DNA of 64,000 nt from Orobanche coerulescens (taxonomy: Eukaryota > Streptophyta > Magnoliopsida > Lamiales > Orobanchaceae), in assembly GCA_033398695.1 (NCBI GenBank), contig CM065817.1:66204001-66268000 (forward strand). The letters run 5' to 3'. Position numbers and translations under genes: made by a program. The notes beneath the pieces were generated by a model. It was not told the origin of the DNA, did not search any database, and was given only the letters and a program-made list of their open reading frames with translations. Every line of letters starts with the position of its first letter. The stretch's first letter is position 1. Positions 22,358 to 33,885 of the stretch are shown piece after piece.

Positions 22358-23911
22358 ATTGAGAGTTTTGTTAACTGCAGAGAGTAATTTAAGATTCGTT
22401 AGTGATTATTTAATTATGATCCGAGTAAAGAATTAAAGGGTTTTCTTTATTCATAACTCAGCTCCCACTATTTTATCGGCATTTACATACTCCCATGTTA
22501 AATCCGGAAGTCTTGGGTGACTTCATAGTGGTGATCGATTTCTTTACAAAGTTTAATAGAGGGCAACCCATACAGTTTCTATTCTATTATTCTTTATAAA
22601 GTGGTGTCTAATACCAACCCATCTAATGGATGATTCGATCTTCTTTTACCCCTAGTTCACTTGCCCTCAACCCATTCGGTTTCTATGGCTCGCTGAACTA
22701 TCTAAGTTTAAACCGTCAACTCCTATTAGTCTGATAATTGAATCTTACCCGGCAACCCATACGGTTTATAGGGGTCTGATTTGTCACAACCAAAGGCATT
22801 TAATGCACTCTAGGAATTTATCAACTTTCCCCAAAAATATTACCCCGACATACTCGGAAGAATAATATTCCGGTTTAGATTTCAATTTCCATGAGTTTGA
22901 CGAGCGTAGGAAACCTCGTAACCTTTATAACTTAGTGTTTGTAAGTGGGAGTATTAACGCGATTATATGTTACACTTTGCACATTAATCCGTTTATAAGC
23001 GCGGTTTGTCGGTTTGTTTGTTTGCCATACAATATGAAAACATACACAACCTAAAACTAACAACATGCAGTTCATGGACCGTTCCTAGAACAAAAACATC
23101 GTAATCTAATTACATGTCTTCGGTCTTGAATCTTCGTCTACTCGAGCGGATCTTTCTCTGGTCTTCGTCATTACATATAAATTTTACATTTGAAAAATTG
23201 CATCCTACACAAATTTTCTAGTAAAATAAATAGGCTCAAAATGGCCTTTACAACCCAATCGAACAAAACAAACGATTCAAAACTAGGTCCATGAACTACA
23301 TCCCCATGCAAAATTAATGCAACAATTACATTAAATTAAATGGCAATAATGATTAATCTAAAATTGATCTAATCAACAAAAATTAATCCAACAATTAGAA
23401 TTAATCCAATTAATTCACTTAACCGTTAATTTTAATTTGCTCCTATTAAAATAAAAATTTCATTAAATTAATTCCCTTAAAATAAAATTACCATAATTAT
23501 ATTTTAGTAAAATTAAATCCAATTTAATTTGCGTAAAATTAATTTACCGAATGAAATATAAAAATGGAGTCGGAAAACACAAGGCCTGCCAAGCTCGCTG
23601 GCTGACAGCGACCAAATTTCAGCCTGACCAGCCAGAAATTTCCGGCAGTCACGGTCCACCAATTTTTCGGCTCATTTTTTCGTCCCGAATCCAAAAATAA
23701 TATTTTTCTAATTTTTATATTACACAATTAAATCAGTTTTCAAAAGAAAAATAGATTTATATTGTAACATAAAATCATGAAAAATAATTTTTAGATGAAC
23801 AATTAGACATCAACAATTAAAACATCTATGATACTAAATCATAAAAAATAATCAAGCATTCCAAATGAAAATATCGAATATACGATCGCATAGACCTGAC
23901 TCCGATACCAC
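22358..23911 (-). other. Copia-1 leader between primer site and gag
   Basis: About 1.55 kb, AT-rich, without a recognisable reading frame. Three copies of a CAACCCATWCRGTTT-like motif (plus strand, near 22564, 22669 and 22754) sit in the part nearest gag. The right end holds the primer site: on the minus strand TGGTATCGGAGTC starts 1 bp after the LTR at 23910. Confidence 0.7.
23896..23910 (-). promoter_or_regulatory. Copia-1 primer binding site
   Basis: Minus strand TGGTATCGGAGTCAG, next to the 5' LTR end CCCAACA. Initiator methionine tRNA type with the CGGAG variant. Confidence 0.8.
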
Positions 23912-25813
23912 TGTTGGGATTCGGTGATAAAATTGAATTACGCAGCGGAAAATAAACCGGTCCAACCGGATAAAACCAAACCCCAAAAACGGACCGACCA
24001 AGCATCATATAAACGAATATAAATAACAAGGATGAAAAACAAAGAAAACTTACCGTCGTAGTCCTTTGATAATATAATCTTCGTAAAAATGGATGACGAT
24101 CACGAACCCCGTCCCGAACACGAAATCCCTTCGTTCCAAGCACCGAAACTTCGAAGCCTCTACTTCACACGCATCGGAAGTTTCCCGGAAAAATTGGATA
24201 GCAATCCGTTCTCCAAGAACACGGCTAGGAATTACTATAGGAATTTATATCTTATTTTCTTTCTTAATTTTTCTCAACTCAAAGTGGAAAAACAAGAAAA
24301 AAGAAAATATCTCTCTTCTCCCTCACTTATCTCTCACGGTGTAGCAAAGAAACTTTTCAAAGATGAAAATGATGTCAAGTCAGGAAGACAACTTCACACA
24401 CCATTTTATATAATGTAATGATATATAAAGGAATAAATAATCCTTTACAACTATCATTCACAATTATATGGGAATCTCAACTCTAAGTGAGTTCCCACAC
24501 ACATGCAAGATCATGCCATGCCATGAGGGGTGGGTGGCCACAAGAAAGTTTCCTAGAAAACGAGCCAAGCCACTCGGCTCGTGTACCGGACGTTCGTCAA
24601 ACGACTCCGTTAAATACACTCCTTTTAATCATCAATGTATTTATATTAATTAATCAACCTAATTAATTAATTATATCAAATATAAATATATTTCTCTAAA
24701 AAATATAATTTATGAATTAAATTAATTACCCGGTAACTTAATTTAAATTCATAAGACCAATATTTGATTTATCTAATAAATCATAATTAGATATCCAATA
24801 TCTAATATTAATAGAGAGATAATAAATTCACATTTATCCGTTAACGCTCCTGATGCGCGACTCCGTAGGTCCGTCTCAACCAGCATTGGGAGGAACCAAT
24901 GAGTGCGGCAAAGACTTAGCCACTAGCGGGCCGCACTGTAAACCCCGACTGAGAACGAATGAAGGGATCATTCCAGAACCATTATGTCGTGAATACTATA
25001 TACGTATAGACCCTTCATCAGATGTCCCGGTCAAGTCTTCGGGTCACGGTAAAGTCAAACCCTACTGTTGACTAGACTCTATACATGTGTTAATGCAAAT
25101 GAACACCGACTGAGTAATAGTGTATCTAATATGACTATATCAGAACGCTTTGGCCAAAGACTTATGATCTTATTTGCCATTAACCGTATAGGACATTCGC
25201 CTGCTCACTAACAGGAGATAGAATCCTTTCTTGGCGTACAGTAAAGACTGCCACCTGCCTGTATAGTCCGCACTTCGAGGTCGACTCAGCAATTAAGAAA
25301 ATGAGTCTAACTACTCTAATGACAAACTAAAACGTCACAGGCACATCTTCTACTGAACCCTCAAGTCAAAGGTCCACGTATACTATCACAACCTTTCGAT
25401 TGGTCATCGACTCTCCGAGAGTGAATACCGTGTGACTGAATTGAGTATGAGTCGTGTTCGAGTATACTGGTCCCACCAATATACTTATAACTATGCTATC
25501 AAGACATCTTAGCACCAGTTATACAAGTCTTATTAAAACTTAATGCCCATTTTAAGTTTATTGACTTGCGAACGATTTACGTAAATAAACTTTAAACACT
25601 TCCAGTGCATTTTCTCTTATCCCATAACGAGAATGGAATGTTCGATTTATTTACGTGGACTTCACTTTAATGTTTACCAAGTCAAGAATGCAATTGAAAT
25701 ACAATGAACAGTGAATGAATCGTATTGCCTTTTTAATAATTATTCCATAATTACAAGTACAATGCCCCTACTCTCTCATCTCCTGAGTGGCATTCGAGGG
25801 CATATTCCTAACA
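23912..25813 (-). repeat. Copia-1 5' LTR
   Basis: About 1902 bp, the partner of 10567-12471. It has scattered substitutions and small deletions relative to the left copy, for example near 24347 and 25507. No genes are seen in it. Confidence 0.9.
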
Positions 25814-27659
25814 CATATTTATACATATATATATATATATATTTATATGTTAAATATATGTATGTGTATACGTATATTGATATATATGCTTATGTCGGTG
25901 AATGCCGGGGGACGAATACTAACACTAGTTGACGTACTCAACTTGGATTGAGGGATGAACTATACTTATAGATATAATATAGTAAGTTCATATATATATA
26001 TATATATATATATATGTACTAGGTTGAGTTGCAATATAGAGACATATGTGCGGCGTTGGTTGGTTATGTCTGAAGGCTTATTGTGATTGAGTTTTGATTG
26101 ATAACGTGCGTGATATTGTTTATCTGTGTGATTATGGACAGATGGATAATTTGTGTGAATTGGGGGACGGAGTGGATAATTGTTGTAACGTTTGTCTGTG
26201 TGCTTGATGTTTGGAACAATGTGGATACTTGTTGTGAGAAACGTCGTATCCGGGAACCTCTGAGGGCGGGGCGTGCACCGGCCTGGTGTACGCTGCAATG
26301 TGCGGCTCCATATGATTGGTGAACACTGGTGTTACCTAATGCGCATGCAAGGGGCAGCTCTTACGGGAGTGATCGCCGGCGCGGTGACATGTTCAAGGGG
26401 CGGCCAACATAGTGGACTGAACGCCGGTGCACAGGTGTGCAAGGGAGGCGCCTGGCAGGCTTATTGGTAACGGATATTCGAGTGATAGCTAAGACCCTGT
26501 TACCGAACAATCCTCGTATTTCAAAGTTCTTTCAACTCTTTTCAAATACTGGTCTCGATATAGACTGTGATTCGTATTTCTGAAAGTTTGTTCAACTTGA
26601 TTTTCAAATGTTGGTATCAGGGTTAATTAACCAAGGATGTTTGATGAAATCTCCGAGGGTTAATTAATCAGGGGTCTTGAGCAGGATTTGTCGACTGAGA
26701 GGCGGTGCCTTTGATTGTATTGTGGTGCTATTCTGTGTATTGGGTCGAGGACCCTGCGAAATGTTGAGATGATTGATCTCGTGATGATGTTATTTGGATT
26801 GGGTTGAGGACCCCGAATAATGTTGACATGGTTTTCATGTAATTGTTTTCCATATGTTGGGTCAAGGACCCGAGAGCTTTTGAAATTATTTTCCAAAAGT
26901 GTTCCCATTTGATTTTCAAAACCCCAAGATGGCCCAAGTCAATAATAACGTTTGCAAACTATCTTATCAAAATATTTTCCTTTTATAAAAGGGGAATTTC
27001 AAAGATCTCTTGACTCCTTGGGCTCATTTAATATTTCATTGGTGTTATGCTCCGTAAAGAGAATATAACTAAGTGATTATCTTTAACCTTTTGTATGTGA
27101 GTGCTATTCTGTTTTGACTATGGGAATGTGTGGTTTGTGTTAAGGCTTCGCGGCTGTTGAGTTTTGTGTTGTTATTGTTTGTATATCTTGTATATTATGT
27201 ACTTGCACTAGCAAAATTCCAGTTTGCTAACCCTTGAGTTTTCGGGGGGTGGGTGCCTGTTATGCGCTCAGGTTTTGGCAGCTCGGGAGCAGACACGGGA
27301 TTGGCTTGGAAGGAGATGGAAGACGACGATGCTAATAAAACAAGAGTTAGAGTCTTTTTCTTTTATTCCATCTTGGTCGGTATTTTCCCATTTGGTTGAG
27401 TATTCATTCTTGCACGGGTGTAGTTTTCATTTATTGAATGGAGTTGTCATCCCTTTTTGTGTGAAAGTTTATTTTCTGTCATTGAGATGTAAAATTCATT
27501 AGTTTCTGAATTGTTTAATAACCTTGTCGGTCTGCGTTGTATTTAGATTGACCCCGATTGGTCATTCATTGTGTAGTCTAGTAGAGTTTAGCCTGGTAGA
27601 TCCTTGTGAGAAGGGCCTACGGCGTGGAACATTTCCGGACGTATTCTGGGGGTGTTACA
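25814..27659 (+). repeat. Element B 5' LTR, right part
   Basis: Continues LTR B after Copia-1 and matches 31160-32979 closely. It ends GGGGGTGTTACA at 27659. It includes GGGTCGAGGACCC-like repeats (26740-26880) and the C-run/G-run signature near 27231-27250. Short frames are not conserved as proteins. Confidence 0.88.
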
Positions 27660-27663
27660 AATA

Positions 27664-27680
27664 TGGTATCAGAGCTTAGG
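27664..27680 (+). promoter_or_regulatory. Element B primer binding site
   Basis: TGGTATCAGAGCTTAGG, 4 bp after the LTR end; initiator methionine tRNA type, the same core as element F. Confidence 0.88.
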
Positions 27681-28800
27681 TTTGCGAAAAACCTAGGCCA
27701 TTGGGTTAAGTCCATGTCCGGTGTAAGTCGCGCATCAGAGTTGTGATTAGTATCGTGGTTCCGACATCATCTTCAAGCAATCCGTGATGGTAAGTCTCCC
27801 GATAGTAAGTCTCTCTATATACGTATTTGATTATATTATGCTAATGTGTTTAATGTGAACTAGGGATTGGAACTTGTTGGTGATATTATTGTTTTAGTAT
27901 ATAGCATGCGTATACGGTCCAAGTGAGAACGGTTATGTAGTATTCTTCGGAAGTCGAGTGTACTTATCGATTTCTACATTTTATTAGGATAAATTTTTGA
28001 GTGTTAATTTCATCCGTTGCGTGAGTATTTTGAAATGGCTTTTGGTATCTTGCAAATTTAGTTTCATTTCGTAAAACCGATTCCCTAAACCAAGTTTTGA
28101 TATTTTGGTCTTGCACGTTTTTACGGTATTCTTATGACGGTATTTGATATTTTTTTTATGACTTTTGTGAGTATTTGAAAACATTACCATCATCGGCCTT
28201 TTTTTTGGCATTTTGAACATGTTTTTAAAAATGATTTTTAGCCTGCTGGGTTCCGGCGGGGCCCACGGCGTTGTAGTATCATGAACATTTTAAAGTGGTG
28301 CTTTGAAATTTTCTAGCATTGTGAAAAGCCATGATTTAATGTCGTCATGTCAAATGGTCACGTACCTCGGTGAAAAATTATTTCGATTAAATATTTTGGT
28401 AGAAGAGGAAAGATTTTCAAAAATGTAGTATTTGGAACTCAACACTTTTGAAATATTTCAAATTAATTACGATTCAATCTTTAATTTTCAATTTTCTTTT
28501 ATACATTATTCGAAAAGAATTTTTAAAGTCAATGTATAAACTTCCTCTTCCAAAATAAAGGACAGTATTTATAAGTTTTGGGCGTAACGTGACTCGCCCT
28601 CTTTTTTCAAAACTTTGTTTTCATTAAGTGCATACATATGATGATCGTCCTAGTCGAAGGACCGGAGTTAACTTCAGAAAACTTTGTGCTTTACGATATT
28701 ACTGTTATTTTAAAGATGTTAACTAAACCTTATGTTGATAATTGTGGTATACTGTGCGACTGACTGTTTAATAATGCTGAACGATACTGTCTGCATTAGC

Positions 28801-29240
28801 ATGTCGAGCCTTGGCGGACATAGACGTGATGATGGAAGTGGAAGTGGCGAGGTGGTTCGTACGACAACGATTCGTGCTATAGTAAAGGAGTATCAAGATC
28901 AAACGATATCCTGTGAAATCTCCTCAGTGGTCGAGCCCACGAGCGAAGCCAAGAGACCGAGGACATCTGGGAATTTTTTGGGCGGTGAAGAGTTTAAGGC
29001 TCCCAAACCCCCACATCGTTCGATCGCGTCGTCTTTGCGGTCGGGAGTGAACACTGGGAATCCCAAGCCAGCATCAGTGACTCTCGGTAAGAATAGGGTG
29101 TGCTTCAACTGCAAATGTTAGGGACATGTGCGTGCAAATTGTCCCTCTCCACTCTTGACTTGTTACCGGTGCGGGTGTGAAGGTCATCGGGAGAAACACT
29201 GCGAGAGAGTTTCCGAATTGGCAAGGAATGCTGCCCTTTA
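28801..29240 (+). pseudogene. gag: Element B gag C-terminal remnant with zinc knuckles
   Basis: Only the region after the gag core survives: a Ser/Pro/Lys-rich linker followed by two zinc knuckles. The first, near 29101-29141, keeps all Cys and the His, but a TAG stop (29119-29121) sits inside it. The second (CYRCGCEGHREKHC, 29161-29202) is complete. A second TAG follows near 29238. The start is uncertain: ATG 28801 opens the frame, but the gag core expected upstream is missing. Confidence 0.8.
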
Positions 29241-29649
29241 GGCAAGCAGAGCGAACGACCGGGGAGTGCCCCAAAAGCTTATGTCTCCTTCTAGAGAGCC
29301 TAGCACAGCAGGATGAAGATTTTACGCTATATCTTTTTCAACAATCGTGACTTGATCGCTTTTATTTCATTGCTTTATATTTCCAACTCTTATGGTTCCA
29401 AGTTTCGAGATCGAAATGTCCTCTTAGTATGGGGAAATGTATTATCCGTACTATTCTTAGTATTTTCGGTATGGCATGACTTTCATTGTTGGTAATTCAT
29501 CTGTGAACCTTTCGACCATTTTAAACTGCCTTGTACTTGCTAGGCCAGTTCATCGTACTTCTGGAACCATGAATTCGCGCTTTGCTCGTGATGTTTTGGG
29601 GCTGAGCACGTAGTTACTTTTCCTTGATTGTTCCACCGCTCCTTACTTT
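29241..29649 (+). other. Non-coding stretch of element B between gag remnant and hairpin
   Basis: About 400 bp with no recognised protein or RNA. A 60-codon frame at 29313-29495 resembles nothing I know. Confidence 0.5.
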
Positions 29650-29686
29650 AAGTTTCGGGACGAAACTTATTTTAAGGGGAGTAGAA
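29650..29686 (+). promoter_or_regulatory. Pre-PPT hairpin and polypurine tract of element B
   Basis: AAGTTTCG and CGAAACTT (29650-29668) form an 8-bp stem with a 3-nt loop. The polypurine tract AAGGGGAGTAGAA ends at 29686. Compared with A and F the outer base pair is A-T instead of G-C, on both arms. Confidence 0.8.
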
Positions 29687-30062
29687 TGTAATACCCGAGA
29701 TTTTTCATTTTCGGTTTAATTTGAAATTTTCTTTGTAGACCAGAAATTTGTCAACTGTCGAGCATCAGCATTTATTTATTTCTCTCTCTCGACGATCGAT
29801 TTTCTATTTAGGGCCATATGTGGTGAATTGTTGTATATAATTATTTTCATTTCGGATCGTGGATGTTGACCATGAGCTTTTCGTCGTGTTCGTTCCGTGC
29901 TTGGGGTATTTTATGCTTCGTAATTTGCTCGTTATCGTTTAGGATCATAACCGGTGCGTTAAAGTGGTCGAGACGTCGTCGAACGCCTAACCGGACCGTC
30001 GGGGCTGGCCACGGCCGAGTCACGGCCGCACATTGCCGAGCAGGGACTGGCCTGGCCGAGTT

Positions 30063-30463
30063 ACAGCCGTAAGGTTCCGGATACGACCGTACGTGCTGGG
30101 CAGGGTGCATCCGGACGAAGGCCAGTTACGGTCGTATGGAGTGATTTGCTACGCCGTACGTGGTCGGCATGGTCCGGGCGAGTGCATCCGACAAAGGCCG
30201 TTACGGCCGTATGGAGGATCGGTTACGGCCGTACGTGGTCGACATGGTGGCCGGGCGTGGTGCATCCGGACAAAGGCGATTACGGCCGTATGGAGGATTT
30301 GTTACGGTCGTACGTGGTCGACAGGGTGCTGGGCAGGACTTTTGACGAAGGCCGATTACGGCCGTATGGAGTGATCGGTTACGGCCATATGTGGTCGGCA
30401 GGGTGCTGGGCAGGACATTCGTCGAAGGCCGGTTACGGCCGTAAGGGTACCAGATACGGCCGT
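30063..30463 (+). repeat. Six pairs of ACGGCCGT palindromes, B 3' LTR
   Basis: Core octamers at 30063 and 30083, 30128 and 30151, 30203 and 30225, 30282 and 30304, 30358 and 30381, 30435 and 30456. Steps inside pairs are 20-23 bp; pair-to-pair steps are 65, 75, 79, 76 and 77 bp. Inter-pair DNA carries GTGCTGGGCAGG or a related phrase. The 5' LTR has only four pairs. Confidence 0.88.
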
Positions 30464-30488
30464 ACGAGACCAGGCAGACACTGGACAG

Positions 30489-30496
30489 TATAAATA
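30489..30496 (+). promoter_or_regulatory. Putative TATA box of B 3' LTR
   Basis: TATAAATA about 26 bp after the last palindrome core, as in the 5' LTR. Confidence 0.6.
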
Positions 30497-32979
30497 ACCG
30501 GGTAGACGTGTTTCTCACCCATTTTCTTCCCCAACTCACCTCTTCCGCAGCCAAGGCATGGAGAAGACGAAGGCATGGTGTATATCTACCAATCCACGTC
30601 GTTTTTGAGTTCATAACATCGATTAATCAACCTATAACCTTCTTCGATCCATCGAATCAAGGTATGATTTCCAAAAATCTAGTTTTGGGGATTTTAGTTG
30701 ACTTTGTCCGATTTGATCGTTTTAACTCATATTTCTGATGGGTAATCGAAGATTGAGTTGTGTTCTATCATTTTCATCATCTTTCCATGGTTTTATCATT
30801 TCCGATTCGTCATTTATATGAACTTTCATTTGACGCCTTCAAGGTGTCTGGGGAAATGCCGCAGAGAGAAATTTGGTCATTTTGCGATGTTTTTCCTCGT
30901 GTGATTTGTTGGTTATTTGATGACAGGATAATAGGGACGAATTCCCTACAAAAAATCTGGTGTTGAGCCTTTCCGATCGCTGTTTTCATTGGAGTTCCGG
31001 ATTTCTCCAATCAACCGTATTTTTGGAAGTATTCGTGAGAGATTACCGAGGCAAGTACCTTGATATACGAATGATAGCTACGTGAAATCATTGTTGTCGA
31101 AGTGTATGAATTTATACAGATGTATATATGTGTATATATATATATATGTATATATATAGAGGGATATATATATATATGTTAAATATATGTATGTGTATAC
31201 GTATATTGATATATATGCTTATGTCGGTGAATGCCGGGGGACGAATACTAACACTAGTTGACGTACTCAACTTGGATTGAGGGATGAACTATACTTATAG
31301 ATATAATATAGTAATTTCATATATATATATATATATATACTCGGTTGAGTTGCAATATAGAGACATATGTGCGGCGTTGGTTGGTTATGCCTGAAGGCTT
31401 CTTGTGATTGAGTTTTGATTGATAACGTGCATGATATTGTTTATCTGTGTGATTATGGACTGATGGATAATTTATGTGAATTGGTGCACGGAGTGGATAA
31501 TTGTTGTAACGTTTGTCTGTGTGCTTGATGTTTGGAACAATGTGGATACTTGTTGTGAGAAACGTCGTATCCGGGAACCTCTGAGGGCGGGGCGTGCACT
31601 CCGGCCTGGTGTACGCTGCAATGTGCGGCTCCATATGATTGGTGAACACTGGTGTTACCTAATGCGCATGCAAGGGGCAGCTCTTACGGGAGTGATCGCC
31701 GGCGCGGTGACATGTTCAAGGGGCGGCCAACATAGTGGACTGAACGCCGGTGCACAGGTGTGCAAGGGAGGCGCCTGGCAGCTTATTGGTAACGGATATT
31801 CGAGTGATAGCTAAGACCACATGCACGAACAATCCTCGTATTTCAAAGTTCTTTCAACTCTTTTCAAATACTGGTCTCGATATAGACTGTGATTCGTATT
31901 TCTGAAAGTTTGTTCAACTTGATTTTCAAATGTTGGTATCAGGGTTAATTAACCAAGGATGTTTGATGAAATCTCCGAGGGTTAATTAATCAGGGGTCTT
32001 GAGCAGGATTTGTCGACTGAGAGGCGGTGCCTTTGATTGTATTGTGGTGCTATTCTCGTATTGGGTCGAGGACCCTGCGAAATGTTGAGATGATTGATCT
32101 CGTGATGATGTTATTTGGATTGGGTTGAGGACCCCGAATAATGTTGACATGGTTTTCATGTAATTGTTTTCCATATGTTGGGTCAAGGACCCGAGAGCTT
32201 TTGAAATTATTTTCCAAAAGTGTTCCCATTTGATTTTCAAAACCCCAAGATGGCCCAAGTCAATAATAACGTTTGCAAACTATCTTATCAAAATATTTTC
32301 CTTTTATAAAAGGGGAATTTCAAAGATCTCTTGACTCCTTGGGCTCATTTAATATTTCATTGGTGTTATGCTCCGTAAAGAGAATATAACTAAGTGATTA
32401 TCTTTCACCTTGTGTATGTGAGTGCTATTCTATGTTGACTATGGGAATGTGTGGTTTGTGTTAAGGCTTCGCGGCTGTTGAGTTTTGTGTTGTTATTGTT
32501 CATATATCTTGTATATTATGTACTTGCACTAGCAAAATTTCAGTTTGCTAACCCTCGAGTTTTCGGGGGGTGGGTGCCTGTTATGCACTTAGGTTTTGGC
32601 AGCTCGGGAGTAGTCACGGGATTGGCTTGGAAGGAGATGGAAGACGACGATGCTAATCATACAAGAGTCAGAGTCTTTTTCTTTTATTCCATCTTGGTCG
32701 GTAGTTTCCCATTTGGTTGAGTATTCACTCTTGCACGAGTGTAGTTTTCATTTATTGAATGGAGTTGTCATCCCTTTTTGTGTGAAAGTTTATTTTTTGT
32801 CATTGAGATGTAAAATTCATTAGTTTCTGAATTGTTTAATGACCTTGTCGGTCTGTGTTATATTTAGATTGACCCAGTCGGTCAATCATTGTGTAGTCTA
32901 GTGGAGTTTAGCCTGGTAGATCCTTGTAAGAAGGGCCTACGGCTTGTAACATTTCCGAACGTATTCTGGGGGTGTTACA

Positions 32980-33284
32980 GTTTAGTCATCCCGGTCGTTT
33001 TCTCCGATGGGTGGCAAGTAGAGACGCGGTGTTTTCGGCGTTGGATCATCCAAGAACTTGGAGCGGATTGGATTCGTAGAGATCAAGCAATGCTTGGGGA
33101 ATAACTCAAGAGAAGGATAACATTTAATCAACAGACTACAAGGGTATGTTTTTCGTATCTCTTGTGTTTCATTTTATATATTCGTATATACGTAGCTCGA
33201 TCGATCCTCGTAGGGATTCAGATCGAATTAATTTTCGTTTTACCGCTACCGCTGGGCCTTCATTTTAGGCACCGAATCCCAACA
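32980..33284 (+). repeat. Copia-2: 3' tail of a diverged copia LTR
   Basis: Ends ACCGAATCCCAACA, the same terminus as Copia-1 LTRs read on their own strand, and shares the upstream GACTACAAGGGTA block and a CGGTGTTTTCGGCG-like block. It is otherwise well diverged. The left side is cut exactly at the end of LTR B, so B probably inserted into this LTR. Confidence 0.7.
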
Positions 33285-33885
33285 AATTGCACTCACCACC
33301 CCACATGAGTCATCGCTGGCCGTGACTGCCATGGATTACGGCCGTAACAGTAATCAGACATACGGACGTAACTCGCCAGTCTTGCGATTGGGACTCGGTC
33401 GATCCGTCATCCTGACAACCCCAAAACCTGCACGAATATAAACCGAAGATACGATTCTGAAGTACTCGCAAAGACGAATCTAAGAGCTAAGAGAACACAC
33501 GATTCGACCATCCAAAGGCTCAAAATTTGACAACTAAGTAGTTACCCCAAACTTTGGGAAATTACGAAAACGGCCCAAAACGTCCGAAATACATGATACA
33601 TGATCGAAACACTAAGAAAAAGCTCGAAACACGAATAATAACATTAAATGAACTTACGAGAAACTCGAAACAACAGTTTTGGATGAGATTCGCAAGAATC
33701 GAACTCAAGTGTGGAAAAGCCGTTTAACAACACGCAACTCAACAAAACGATACTGAAACGAACTCGAATGACAAAAAGTGCAGAATTAATCATTCTTAAA
33801 ATGATGAAATGGTCACAACAGAGTCGCTAAGATGGACTTCCGCCAAAATAGAAAATTACCGGAAATCGAAATTGCGGATATTATA
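33285..33885 (-). repeat. D': minus-strand LTR fragment related to LTR D
   Basis: Its reverse complement follows the first part of LTR D (47754-48150) closely. On the minus strand the LTR start TATAATATCC is at 33885, directly against gag sequence of element E. It holds two palindrome cores 24 bp apart (ACGGCCGT at 33338, ACGGACGT at 33362). The left side stops at the Copia-2 terminus. Confidence 0.75.

Larger units (their letters stand above)
10567..25813 (-). mobile_element. Copia-1: Ty1-copia element, minus strand, split by element C
   Basis: LTRs at 10567-12471 and 23912-25813 are closely similar and end TGTT...AACA. On the minus strand the order is 5' LTR (right), primer site, leader, gag, protease, integrase, reverse transcriptase, RNase H, polypurine tract, 3' LTR (left). 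Integrase before reverse transcriptase defines copia. Gypsy element C (14778-20725) sits inside the integrase gene. The site is a TA microsatellite of LTR B, so no clear target duplication can be read (flanks TATAT and CATAT). Stops and frameshifts in every gene make it inactive. Confidence 0.92.
27660..29686 (+). mobile_element. Element B internal region (gag remnant only)
   Basis: 2.03 kb between the two B LTRs. It starts with primer site TGGTATCAGAGCTTAGG (27664-27680), carries about 1.1 kb of AT-rich DNA without coding signal (27690-28790), a gag C-terminal remnant, a short non-coding stretch, and the pre-PPT hairpin plus polypurine tract. No pol is present. With LTRs of about 3.3 kb this is a second gag-only, non-autonomous element. 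Confidence 0.85.
29687..32979 (+). repeat. Element B 3' LTR (complete)
   Basis: 3293 bp, TGTAATACCCGAG to GGGGGTGTTACA. It contains the CGGCCG palindrome array, TATA box, leader-like region, TA microsatellite (31120-31160, the site where Copia-1 split the other LTR), GGGTCGAGGACCC-type repeats and the C-run/G-run signature near 32553. Confidence 0.92.
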
